Positions 26,360 to 34,588 of a stretch of 51,915 bases of DNA are shown here, in pieces. How positions within the stretch are numbered: position 1 is the first letter of the stretch; every line of letters begins with the position of its first letter. Made by a program: the position numbers and the translations under genes. The notes beneath the pieces were generated by a model. The model saw only the letters and a list, made by a program, of their open reading frames with translations. It searched no databases and was not told the origin of the DNA. The stretch covers positions 1 through 51,915 of the forward strand of contig NZ_LABX01000087.1 of the NCBI RefSeq assembly GCF_001043915.1. Reading direction: 5' to 3'. The DNA comes from Methylobacterium aquaticum. GTDB taxonomy: Bacteria; Pseudomonadota; Alphaproteobacteria; Rhizobiales; Beijerinckiaceae.

Positions 26360-27229
26360 ATGAATACCGCCCTCCTCCCGGACGTGTCGTCCGAGACCGA
26401 TCCGGTCGCCCTGGTGCCGTTCACGGCGGCGCATCTGCCCGGCGCCCTGGCGTTGTCGCAGGAGATGGCCTGGCCCTACCGGATCGAGGATTGGGCCTTC
26501 GCCCTTCAGGTCGGCCGGGGCTTCGCCCTCGAGCGCGACGGGGCAGTGATCGGGACGGCGGCCCTGTTTCCCGATGACGGCACCCTCGCGACGATCGGCA
26601 TGATCATCGTCGCGGGCGCGGCGCAGGGGCGGGGCTACGGCACCCGGCTGGTCGAGGCCTTGCTGGGCGCGGCCGGGCCACGCAGCCTCCTGCTCAACGC
26701 CACCGCGGAAGGGCGCGGACTCTACGAACGCTACGGCTTCACGCCGGTCGGGACCATCCGGCAGCACCAGGGCCCGTTCCGCCGCCATCCCGCCGCTCGG
26801 CCCGATGCGGGCATCCGGGCGCTGGGCCCGGCGGATCTCGCCGCCATCGCACGGCTCGACCGCGAGGCGACCGGGTTCGCGCGCCGCCCGATGCTGGACC
26901 GCCTCGTGGCGGCCGGCGACGGCTGCGTGCTCCTGCGGGACGGCGCGCCCGCCGGCTACGCGATCGCCCGCCCCTTCGGCCGCGGCCACGTGATCGGTCC
27001 GGTCGTCGCCGGCAGCCCCGACGAGGCGCACCGCCTGATCGGGGCGGCGCTCGCCCCGCTCGACGGCCGCTTCGTGCGGATCGATGCGCCGGAGGCGGCG
27101 CGGCTCTCGCCCTGGCTCGCCGAGATCGGCCTGCCGCCGGTCGGCGGCGCCCTCACCATGGTCCGCGGCGCCCTCCCCCCGACCGGGCCGGCGCGCCTCT
27201 TCGCCCTCGCCAACCAGTCCTTCAACTGA
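26360..27229 (+). CDS. Double-domain GNAT acetyltransferase, paralogue 2
   Basis: A 289-aa protein sharing the layout of the preceding gene: WPYRIEDW, ATIGMIIVAGAAQGRGYG (a more canonical acetyl-CoA loop than in paralogue 1), LYERYGFTPVGTIRQHQG, then FGRGHVIGPVVAGS and LDGRFVRID in the second half. The tandem pair therefore arose by duplication, with diverged N-terminal catalytic loops. ATG 26360 is preferred; a reading from 26198 would add a low-complexity Arg/Pro-rich lead. It is followed 59 bp later by the PuuB-like gene and is probably in the same transcription unit. Confidence 0.87.
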   Translation: MNTALLPDVSSETDPVALVPFTAAHLPGALALSQEMAWPYRIEDWAFALQVGRGFALERDGAVIGTAALFPDDGTLATIGMIIVAGAAQGRGYGTRLVEALLGAAGPRSLLLNATAEGRGLYERYGFTPVGTIRQHQGPFRRHPAARPDAGIRALGPADLAAIARLDREATGFARRPMLDRLVAAGDGCVLLRDGAPAGYAIARPFGRGHVIGPVVAGSPDEAHRLIGAALAPLDGRFVRIDAPEAARLSPWLAEIGLPPVGGALTMVRGALPPTGPARLFALANQSFN

Positions 27230-27288
27230 TCCGCCCGCGGCGCCGACCGACGCCGCCTCGTCCGGATCTGGAATCACCCGGTGCCGCT

Positions 27289-28566
27289 ATGAAGCTCACA
27301 TCCTACTGGCTGGACACGTCGCCCGCCTTCGCGGGCAGCGCCAAGGGGCCCGTCGAGGGCACCTGCGACGTCGCGGTGATCGGCGGCGGCCTGACCGGCG
27401 CCTCGGCCGCCCTGGCGCTCGCCAAGAAGGGCGCCCGCGTCGTCGTCCTGGAAGCCGACACGATCGGCGGCGCGGCGTCGGGCCGCAACGGCGGCATGTG
27501 CAACAACGGCTTCGCGCAGGATTACGGCACGCTCTCGGCCAAGCTCGGCCGCGAGGTCGCCGACCGGCTCTACCGCGCCTTCGATGCCGGCGTCGACACG
27601 GTCGAGCGCCTGGTCCACGAGGAAGCGATCGAGTGCAGCTTCGCCCGCGTCGGCAAGCTCAAGCTCGCGGCCAAGCCTGAACACTACGACAAGCTGGCGC
27701 GCAGCCAGGAGCTGCTCGCCGCCACCGTCGATCCCGACACCGCGATGGTGAGCCGCGCCGATCTGGGCAACGAGATCGGCTCGCAGCGCTATTACGGCGG
27801 CCTGATCTACCGCAAGAGCGCGGCGCTGCATGTCGGCCGCTTCGTCCGGGGCCTCGCCGAGGCCGCCGCCCGGCGCGGCGTCGCGGTCCACGAGCGCACG
27901 CCGATGACGAGCCTGAAGGCCGCGCCGGGCGGCGGCCACCTCGTCGGCACGCCCAAGGGCACGGTGCGGGCCAAGCAGGTTCTGCTCGCCAGCGGGATCT
28001 CGCAGGCCGGTCCCCTCGGCTGGGTGCGCCGGCGCATCGTGCCGGTCGGCGCCTTCCTGATCGCCACCGAGCCGCTGCCGGTGGAGACGCTCGACCGGCT
28101 GACCCCGCGCCGCCGCAACGCCGTCGATACCAAGAATCTCGTCAACTACTTCCGCACCACGCCCGACAACCGGCTGCTGTTCGGCGGCCGCGCCCGCTTC
28201 GCGGTCTCGAACCCGGCCTCGGACGAGAAGAGCGGCGAGCTTTTGCGCGCCGCCCTGCACGACGTCTTCCCCGAGCTGAGCAACGTCCGCATCGATTACT
28301 GCTGGGGCGGCATGGTCGACATGACCCGCGACCGCCTTCCCCGGGCCGGCGAGCGCGACGGCATCTACTACGCGATGGGCTACAGCGGCCACGGCACCCA
28401 GATGTCGACCCTGATGGGCACCATCATGGCCGAGGTCATGGACGGACGCGCCGAGCTGAACCCATGGAGCCAGTTCGCCTGGCCGGCCATTCCCGGCCAT
28501 TTCGGCCCGCCCTGGTTCCTGCCGGTGGTCGGCGCCTATTACCGCCTCAAGGACCGCTTCCAATGA
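27289..28566 (+). CDS. PuuB-like FAD-dependent amine oxidoreductase
   Basis: A 425-aa DAO-superfamily flavoprotein. It has the N-terminal VAVIGGGLTGASAALAL dinucleotide motif, the SGRNGGMCNNGFAQ segment typical of gamma-glutamylputrescine oxidase-type enzymes, and the C-terminal flavin contact YYAMGYSGHGTQMSTLMG. It should oxidatively deaminate an amine or N-substituted amino acid to an aldehyde, which the dehydrogenase encoded immediately downstream (ATGA overlap) can take to the acid. No glutamylpolyamine synthetase or hydrolase is present, so the classical Puu pathway is incomplete here and the substrate is open. Confidence 0.9.
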   Translation: MKLTSYWLDTSPAFAGSAKGPVEGTCDVAVIGGGLTGASAALALAKKGARVVVLEADTIGGAASGRNGGMCNNGFAQDYGTLSAKLGREVADRLYRAFDAGVDTVERLVHEEAIECSFARVGKLKLAAKPEHYDKLARSQELLAATVDPDTAMVSRADLGNEIGSQRYYGGLIYRKSAALHVGRFVRGLAEAAARRGVAVHERTPMTSLKAAPGGGHLVGTPKGTVRAKQVLLASGISQAGPLGWVRRRIVPVGAFLIATEPLPVETLDRLTPRRRNAVDTKNLVNYFRTTPDNRLLFGGRARFAVSNPASDEKSGELLRAALHDVFPELSNVRIDYCWGGMVDMTRDRLPRAGERDGIYYAMGYSGHGTQMSTLMGTIMAEVMDGRAELNPWSQFAWPAIPGHFGPPWFLPVVGAYYRLKDRFQ

Positions 28567-30020
28567 CCGATCCCATCCGGCATCTGACGGAGGCCGGCCG
28601 GCTCGGCCGGTTCTACGGCGACGGGGCGTGGCGCGATCCGGCGGGATCGGAGCGCGCGGGCGTCGTCAACCCGGCGACCGAGGCGGTGATCGCCGAGATC
28701 GCCCTGTGCGGCCGGCAGGAGGTCGAGCACGCGGTCACCGCGGCCCGGCGCGCCTTCCCGGCCTGGTCGCGCACCGCGCCGGCCGAGCGGGCGGCGCTCC
28801 TCGACCGCGTCCACGGGCTGGTCATGGAACGGCTGGAGCTGTTCGCCCATGCCCTCACCGCCGAGATGGGCGCCCCCATCTCCTACGCGCGCCAGGCGCA
28901 GGTGCCGCTCGCCGCCGCGCATCTGCGGGTCGCCCGCGACCTGCTGGCGACCTTCCCGTTCCTCTCGCAGCGCGGCACCACCGCCATTGCGCGCGAGGCG
29001 ATCGGCGTCTGCGGGCTCATCACGCCCTGGAACTGGCCGCTCTACCAGATCACCGCGAAGGTCGGCCCGGCGCTGGCGGCGGGCTGCACAGTGGTGCTCA
29101 AGCCCAGCGAGCTGTCACCCCTGAGCGCGCTGCTGTTCGCCGAGGTGATGCACGAGGCCGGCTGCCCGGCGGGCGTGTTCAACCTCGTCAACGGCACCGG
29201 GCCGGTGGTCGGCGAGGCGCTGGCGACGCATCCGGAGGTCGACATGATCTCGATCACCGGCTCCACCCGGGCGGGCGTGCTCGTGGCGCAGGCCGCCGCC
29301 CCCACGGTGAAGCGCGTGGCGCAGGAACTCGGCGGCAAGTCGCCCAACCTCGTGCTGCCGGATGCCGACCTCGCGCGCTGCATCCCGCTCGGCGTCGCCT
29401 CGGCGATGCGCAACCTCGGACAATCGTGCAGCGCCCCGACCCGGATGCTGGTGCCCCGCGCACGTCTCGCCGAGGTCGAGGCCCTGGCGCGGAATACCGT
29501 GGCCGTGTTCCGGGTCGGCGATCCGCAGCGCGAGGAGATGACCCATGGGGCGATTGCCAACCGGGCGCAGTTCGACCGCATCCAGCAGATGATCCGGATC
29601 GGCATCGAGGAGGGCGCGACGCTCGTCGCCGGCGGGCCGGGGCGGCCCGAGGGCCTGGCGACCGGCCTTTTCGCCCGCCCGACCGTGTTCTCGGCGGTGC
29701 GCCGCGACATGACGATCGCCCAGGAGGAGATTTTTGGGCCGGTCCTGGCGATCCTGCCCTATGACAGCGTCGAGGAGGCGGTCGCGATCGCCAACGACAC
29801 GATCTACGGCCTCGGCGCCCACGTGCACGGGGCCGATCTGGAGCAGGTCCGGGCGGTGGCGAGGCAGATCCGCGCCGGACAGGTCCACCTCAATGCGCCG
29901 GACTGGGACCCGCACGCGCCCTTCGGCGGCTACAAGCGCTCGGGCAACGGCCGCGAATACGGCCGCGAGGGCCTGGAAGAATACCTGGAGACGAAGGCCA
30001 TCCTCGGCTTCTACCAGTAA
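28563..30020 (+). CDS. NAD(P)-dependent aldehyde dehydrogenase
   Basis: A 485-aa member of the aldehyde dehydrogenase superfamily. Key residues are all present: Asn157 in PWNWP, Glu255 in QELGGKSPN and nucleophile Cys289 in NLGQSCSAP, plus EIFGPVL and the C-terminal FGGYKRSGNGREYG. It starts inside the stop codon of the PuuB-like gene, so the pair is translationally coupled and most likely performs amine-to-acid conversion in two steps. Its stop codon ends in the A that begins the second copy of the 125-bp repeat. Confidence 0.93.
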   Translation: MTDPIRHLTEAGRLGRFYGDGAWRDPAGSERAGVVNPATEAVIAEIALCGRQEVEHAVTAARRAFPAWSRTAPAERAALLDRVHGLVMERLELFAHALTAEMGAPISYARQAQVPLAAAHLRVARDLLATFPFLSQRGTTAIAREAIGVCGLITPWNWPLYQITAKVGPALAAGCTVVLKPSELSPLSALLFAEVMHEAGCPAGVFNLVNGTGPVVGEALATHPEVDMISITGSTRAGVLVAQAAAPTVKRVAQELGGKSPNLVLPDADLARCIPLGVASAMRNLGQSCSAPTRMLVPRARLAEVEALARNTVAVFRVGDPQREEMTHGAIANRAQFDRIQQMIRIGIEEGATLVAGGPGRPEGLATGLFARPTVFSAVRRDMTIAQEEIFGPVLAILPYDSVEEAVAIANDTIYGLGAHVHGADLEQVRAVARQIRAGQVHLNAPDWDPHAPFGGYKRSGNGREYGREGLEEYLETKAILGFYQ

Positions 30021-30144
30021 TACCATCGGCCCAAGATGCTGACGCATCGGGCCGTTGACCCATCTCGAATTTTCGATGTCAAGCCAGAGGCTTGGCGACA
30101 ATTCGAGAACAGAACCAAAGGTCGTTTCCAACGACCGTTGGTAT
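30020..30144 (-). repeat. 125-bp ERIC-like multi-hairpin repeat, copy 2
   Basis: Reverse-complement copy of the element at 11395-11520. On the plus strand it begins ATACCATCGGCCC and ends CGTTGGTAT. The left-end stem is longer here (GGTCGTT/AACGACC) and the central stem reads CAAGCC-TCT-GGCTTG, with two base pairs changed on both sides relative to copy 1. It starts at the last base of the aldehyde dehydrogenase stop codon, in the gap between convergent transcription units. Confidence 0.85.
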
Positions 30145-30214
30145 AAGCCGGACGGGTCCGGGGCGGCCGGCCGTCCCGGGCTCGCCGCGGCGGAATACGC
30201 TTATGGAACGATGT

Positions 30215-30245
30215 GCGGCGGGTGATCGACGCGATCATCCGCCGC
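30215..30245. terminator. Hairpin between convergent aldehyde dehydrogenase and HlyD-like genes
   Basis: GCGGCGGGTGATC (30215-30227) pairs over 13 positions, with one G-T wobble, with GATCATCCGCCGC (30233-30245) around a 5-nt loop. It is well placed to stop transcripts from both sides, 38 bp from the stop codon of the leftward HlyD-like gene. Confidence 0.6.
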
Positions 30246-30283
30246 TCGGCGTCAGACCCGCAGCGGATCGCACCCGGCCCCCA

Positions 30284-31798
30284 TCACCGCTCATGCCCCG
30301 CGGTCGAAGCCGTCTCCCGCACCGGCGAGAGCAGGTAGTCGATCACCCGCCGCCGGCCGGTGCGGATTTCCACCGTCGCGGTCATGCCCGGGGTCAGGGC
30401 CACGTCCTTGCCGTCGGCCTTGATGAAGGTCTGGGACAAAGCCACCGTCACCGGAAAGATCAGGTTCTGGGTCTTCGGCATCCCGGTCACCGGGTTCACG
30501 CCCTGGCCGCGCGCGACGGAGAGCGCGTCGCTGCCGCCGCCCGCCTCGCGGTCGTCGACCGCGTCGCGCGAGACCCGCACGACCTTGCCCTCGATCGAGC
30601 CGTAGCGGGTGAACGGGAAGGCGTCGATCTTCACCACCGCCTCCTGGCCGGGCAGGATGAAGCCGATATCCTTGTTCTGGAGCTGGGCCTCGACCTCGAT
30701 CGGCCCGTCGGTCGGCACCACCACCATCAGCGGCTGGCCGGCGGTGACCACCTGGCCGAGCGTCGTCACGGCAAGCTGCTGCACCGTGCCGGAGATCGGC
30801 GCCTTGAGCTGGGTGCGCTCGCGCTTGAGCTGCGCCTTCACCACGTCCTGGACCAAGGCGTCGCGCTTCTGGGCCGCTTCCGTCAGAGCCTGATACTGGC
30901 GCGCCACGGTCTCGCTGGCGAGCTGGGTGATGCGGCGCTGGAGCGAGGTGGCGGCCGCCTTGGCCTCGATCAATTGCCCGCGGTCATAGGCGAGATCGGC
31001 CGCGACCTGCTCGACCTGCTGCACCGCGTCGATCACCGCCGCCCGGGTGCCCGCCGCCTTGGCCACCAGGGTCTCGCGCATGTCGGCGCGCTCCTTGAGC
31101 ACCGATTGCAGGCGTTCGCGCGCCGCGATGCTGGCGGTGAAGCGCTCCTGCGTCGCGACCTTCTCGGCAAGCTGCGCCTCGAACGCCTCGCGGGTGGTGA
31201 TGTACTGGCCGATCTCGGCCAGCATCGCGCCCTCCTCGCGGGCACGCACCGCCGGCGGCACGGCAGCCGGGAAATCCACCTTGGCGGTGGACTTGTTCGT
31301 CTCCACCGCCACGATCGTGGCGCGGCGCCGCGCGATCTGGGCCTCCAGGGCCGCGAGGTCGCCCTGGCGCGAGGACAGGTCGGCCTCGGCCTCGGTCGGC
31401 TCCAGGGTGAGCAGCACGTCGCCGGCCTGAACCCGGCTGCCATTCTCGACCGCGATGGTCTGGACCTTGCCGGTGTCGAAGGGCTGCACGACCTTCGAGC
31501 GCCCGGACGGCTGGATGCGGGCGGTGGCCACCGCATGGATGTCGATCCGGGCGAAGATGCTCCAGACCAGCGCCGCCGCGAACATCAGGCACATCACCCA
31601 GGTGAACACCACCGCGTAGGGCGAGGGCGGTCGGTCGAGGATCTCCAGATGCGCCGGCAGGAATTCCTGGTCGGCGCGGTCGTCGGCCAGGCGCCGCACC
31701 CGCTCGGTCAGGCCGCGCGGGCTGAAGCGGGCGGGCGGCGGCGGGCGGCGGGACGCCGGAAGGCCAGCCGGGACGACGGGATTCGGGTTGGCGCTCAC
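30284..31798 (-). CDS. Type I secretion membrane-fusion (HlyD-family) protein
   Basis: A 504-aa periplasmic adaptor. It has a Pro-rich cytoplasmic lead, one membrane helix near residues 61-83 (VVFTWVMCLMFAAALVWSIF), a lipoyl/beta-barrel segment (VVQPFDTGKVQTIAVENGSRVQAGDVLL), a long coiled coil at about 120-330, and a C-terminal beta domain ending with RTGRRRVIDYLLSPVRET. It bridges the inner-membrane ATPase to a TolC-type outer-membrane channel that is not encoded here. GTG 31798 overlaps the stop of the ATPase gene as GTGA. An in-frame reading upstream to 34228 is only antisense-frame noise over the ATPase gene. Confidence 0.93.
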   Translation of the reverse strand: MSANPNPVVPAGLPASRRPPPPARFSPRGLTERVRRLADDRADQEFLPAHLEILDRPPSPYAVVFTWVMCLMFAAALVWSIFARIDIHAVATARIQPSGRSKVVQPFDTGKVQTIAVENGSRVQAGDVLLTLEPTEAEADLSSRQGDLAALEAQIARRRATIVAVETNKSTAKVDFPAAVPPAVRAREEGAMLAEIGQYITTREAFEAQLAEKVATQERFTASIAARERLQSVLKERADMRETLVAKAAGTRAAVIDAVQQVEQVAADLAYDRGQLIEAKAAATSLQRRITQLASETVARQYQALTEAAQKRDALVQDVVKAQLKRERTQLKAPISGTVQQLAVTTLGQVVTAGQPLMVVVPTDGPIEVEAQLQNKDIGFILPGQEAVVKIDAFPFTRYGSIEGKVVRVSRDAVDDREAGGGSDALSVARGQGVNPVTGMPKTQNLIFPVTVALSQTFIKADGKDVALTPGMTATVEIRTGRRRVIDYLLSPVRETASTAGHER

Positions 31799-34005
31799 GC
31801 GGCCTCTCCCTGGGCTGAGCCGTGATCGGATTGGAGGCGCCAGAGGCGGCCGTAGAGCGAGGTCGGCCGGTCGACCAGCTCGCGGTGGGTGCCGTCCTCG
31901 ACGATGCGCCCTTCCTGCATGGCGATGATGCGGTCGCAGATCCGCACCGCCGCGAGGCGATGGGCGATGATGATGACGGTCCGCCCGCGCACGATGTGCT
32001 TCATGTTCTCCTGGATGATCCGCTCGCTCTCGTAATCGAGGGCCGAGGTCGCCTCGTCCAGGATCAGGATGCGCGGGTTGGTGGCGAGCGCCCGCGCGAT
32101 GGCGAGGCGCTGGCGCTGCCCGCCCGAGAGGTTGGAGCCGCGCTCCTCGATCGGCGTGTCGTAGCCGAGGGGCAGGCGGTTGATGAACTCGTCGGCACCG
32201 GCGAGACGGGCCACCTGCATCACCTGCGCCCGCGACAGGCCCGGATTGGCAAGCGCGATGTTCTCGAACACCGTCTTGTTGAACAGCAGGTTCTCCTGGA
32301 GCACGACGCCGATCTGGCGCCGCAGCCAGGCCGGATCGACCTGGGCGATGTCGACGCCGTCGACCAGCACCTGGCCCTTCTCGGGCACGTAGAGGCGTTG
32401 CAGGAGCTTGGTGAAGGTCGACTTGCCCGAGCCCGAAGGACCGACGATGCCGATGACCTGACCGGCCGGGATGTCGAGGCTGACGTCCTTGAGCACCTCC
32501 GGCGTGCCGGGATGGTAGCGGAACGACACGCCCCGGACCGTGACCTGTCCCTTGGCCGGCGGCAGGTGGGCCTGGGCCAGCGACCGGGTCTCCGGCGGGC
32601 AGTTGAGCACGTCGCCGAGGCGCTCCAACGACACCTTGACCTGCTGGAAGTCCTGCCAGAGCTGGGACAGGCGCAGGATCGGCCCGGTGACCTGGCCCAT
32701 GATCATGTTGAAGGCGATCAGGCTGCCGACGGTGAGTTCGCCGTTCATCACCGCATAGGCGCCGAAGAACAGCACCAGCGCGGTCGTGACCTTGGAGATG
32801 TACTGGATCGCGTTCTGGCCGATGCTGGCGATGAGGCCGGCGACGAACGAGGTCTTGACGTAGGCGGCGAGCCGCTCCTCCCACTGGCTCTTCAGCGTCG
32901 GCTCGACGGCGAGCGCCTTGATGGTGTGGATGCCGACCACCGACTCGATCAGGAACTGGCTCGACAGCGCCGAGCGGTTGAACTGCTCCAGGGTCTTCTC
33001 GCGCAGGACCGGCCGCAGCAGCACCGCCACCAGGATGTAGCAGGGGATCGACAGGGTGACGATCAGCGCGAGCAGCGGCGAGTAGAAGTACAGGATGGCG
33101 AGGAAGAGCAGCGTGAACGGGATGTCGATCGCCGAAGTCAGCGCTTGGCCGGTGAGGAAGTGGCGCACCGTCTCCAGCTCGCGCACGCGGGCGACGGTCT
33201 GGCCGGCGGGCCTGGTCTCGAAATAGCCGAGCGGCAGGCGCATCAGGTGGTCGAACAGGCGCGCGCCGAGCTCGACGTCGATGCGGCTCGCCGTGTGGGT
33301 GAGGATGTAGCCGCGCAGGTATTGCAGCACGACGTGGAACAGGCCGAGCACCACGAGGCCGACCGCGACCAGCGTCAGGGTCGAGTACCCGCGATGGACA
33401 AGCACCTTGTCGATGGTGATCTGGAAGAAGATCGGCGTGATGAGGGCGCAGAGCTGGATGAACAGCGAGGCGACCAGCACCGTGGCGAGCGGATTGCGGT
33501 AGCGCCAGATCGACGGGACGAACCAGGTCAGGCCGAAATGATGGAGCGCCGTCTGGAGGTTGGCCCGGCGTGCGATGAGCACGATGGTGCCGGCCCAGCG
33601 GCCGAGAAACACCTCGGCCTCGACGTGCTCGGCGCTGCGGGCGACCGGATCGATGATCCGGAGCTTGCCGTCCTCGAAGCGCCGGCCGAGCACGACGAAG
33701 CGGCCGTCCTCGACCTCCAGGATCGCCGGGAGCGGGATGCTCTCGAGGCGGGCCGGCTTCTGCTTCTGCAACAGGCGGCCCTTGAGGCCGAGCCGGCGGG
33801 CGCCGCGGACGATGTCGACGCCGCTCATCGCGCGCTGGCCGAGGCCGAGGTCGTGGCGGACCTGGGCCGGCTCGCACGGGATCTGGTGGAACGAGGCGAC
33901 GAGGGCGAGGGCGCCGAGGCCGGAATCGGGGCGGACCGCCGGAAGCTCCGCGGGTCCCGGCCCCGATTGGCCGGGGCCGGCCTGTGCGGCCGCGTCTTGC
34001 ACCAT
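31795..34005 (-). CDS. Type I secretion ABC transporter with C39-like domain (HlyB-family)
   Basis: A 736-aa exporter. The first 130 residues form a C39-peptidase-like domain (PDSGLGALALVASFHQIP near residue 27) in which Ser28 stands where true peptidases have the catalytic Cys, as expected for HlyB-type non-cleaving transporters of RTX-like substrates. A six-helix membrane domain follows, then an ATPase with Walker A GPSGSGKST, signature NLSGGQRQRL and Walker B (ILILDEATSALD). ATG 34005 has a purine-rich site upstream and is preferred to an upstream start at 34155. No RTX protein or other substrate is encoded in the window. Confidence 0.94.
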   Translation of the reverse strand: MVQDAAAQAGPGQSGPGPAELPAVRPDSGLGALALVASFHQIPCEPAQVRHDLGLGQRAMSGVDIVRGARRLGLKGRLLQKQKPARLESIPLPAILEVEDGRFVVLGRRFEDGKLRIIDPVARSAEHVEAEVFLGRWAGTIVLIARRANLQTALHHFGLTWFVPSIWRYRNPLATVLVASLFIQLCALITPIFFQITIDKVLVHRGYSTLTLVAVGLVVLGLFHVVLQYLRGYILTHTASRIDVELGARLFDHLMRLPLGYFETRPAGQTVARVRELETVRHFLTGQALTSAIDIPFTLLFLAILYFYSPLLALIVTLSIPCYILVAVLLRPVLREKTLEQFNRSALSSQFLIESVVGIHTIKALAVEPTLKSQWEERLAAYVKTSFVAGLIASIGQNAIQYISKVTTALVLFFGAYAVMNGELTVGSLIAFNMIMGQVTGPILRLSQLWQDFQQVKVSLERLGDVLNCPPETRSLAQAHLPPAKGQVTVRGVSFRYHPGTPEVLKDVSLDIPAGQVIGIVGPSGSGKSTFTKLLQRLYVPEKGQVLVDGVDIAQVDPAWLRRQIGVVLQENLLFNKTVFENIALANPGLSRAQVMQVARLAGADEFINRLPLGYDTPIEERGSNLSGGQRQRLAIARALATNPRILILDEATSALDYESERIIQENMKHIVRGRTVIIIAHRLAAVRICDRIIAMQEGRIVEDGTHRELVDRPTSLYGRLWRLQSDHGSAQGEAA

Positions 34006-34588
34006 GTCCCGTCCCCTCAACTTCCGCGGCGCGGCTTCGCCGACGCTGGCTCCACGCCGCGCTCCATCCCGGGCCGCAACGTATACGAAAACCCGGCCGG
34101 CCATGACCAGCTTGGAAGACCAGCTTGGAACAGCCCGAGGCGGCAAGGTCCGCACGGTTCGCGGGCCGCGATTGTTTCACGCCGACCGTGTCGGGAAATC
34201 TCTTGGCCGGGGCGAGTGATGGTTTCATGACAAGGGGGCGGCCGGCCGCGCCGGCGGCCGCGTTCTCCCGGAACGGCGGCGATCCGCCGGGATGGGAGGA
34301 GGCCCGGGACGTGACGACCGCGATGGCTCACCTCGGACGAAACGTCGCGCCGGCTCACCAGGGCCGGGCGAGGCGCCGCCCCATCGTCGGGACGACGCCG
34401 GATCCGTGTGTCCGGGGCTGTCCGCCAGCCCGTCCCGCGCCGGATCGACCGGTGACCGGAGAGAGTGGACGCCGCTTGCCGGCCCGCTTCCTGCATGATG
34501 GTGCGCCGGACCGACCACGAGGATCGCACGTGCCGCCATCTCCCCCTCGCGACGATGCCCCCGCAACGATGGCGGGAGCGTTCGTCGC
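34006..34588. promoter_or_regulatory. Gene-free divergent interval between secretion operon and epimerase operon
   Basis: This 583-bp interval separates divergent starts at 34005 and 34589. It includes a perfect 13-bp tandem direct repeat, GACCAGCTTGGAA twice at 34105-34130, next to an AT-richer stretch (CGTATACGAAAAC near 34078-34092), which looks like a promoter/operator for the secretion genes. A ribosome binding site GGGAG (34574-34578) serves the rightward gene. No credible gene is seen. Confidence 0.45.

Noticed and set aside
30284..34228. Single 1314-codon reading frame spanning both secretion genes
   Set aside because: Only the part up to 31798 is the HlyD-like protein. The rest is an out-of-frame reading through the HlyB-like gene, with Arg/Pro-rich noise; the GTGA overlap shows two separate genes.
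34017..34529. Minus-strand reading frame of 170 codons upstream of the secretion ATPase
   Set aside because: Arg/Gly/Pro-rich without motifs and overlapping the probable promoter region with the 13-bp direct repeat.
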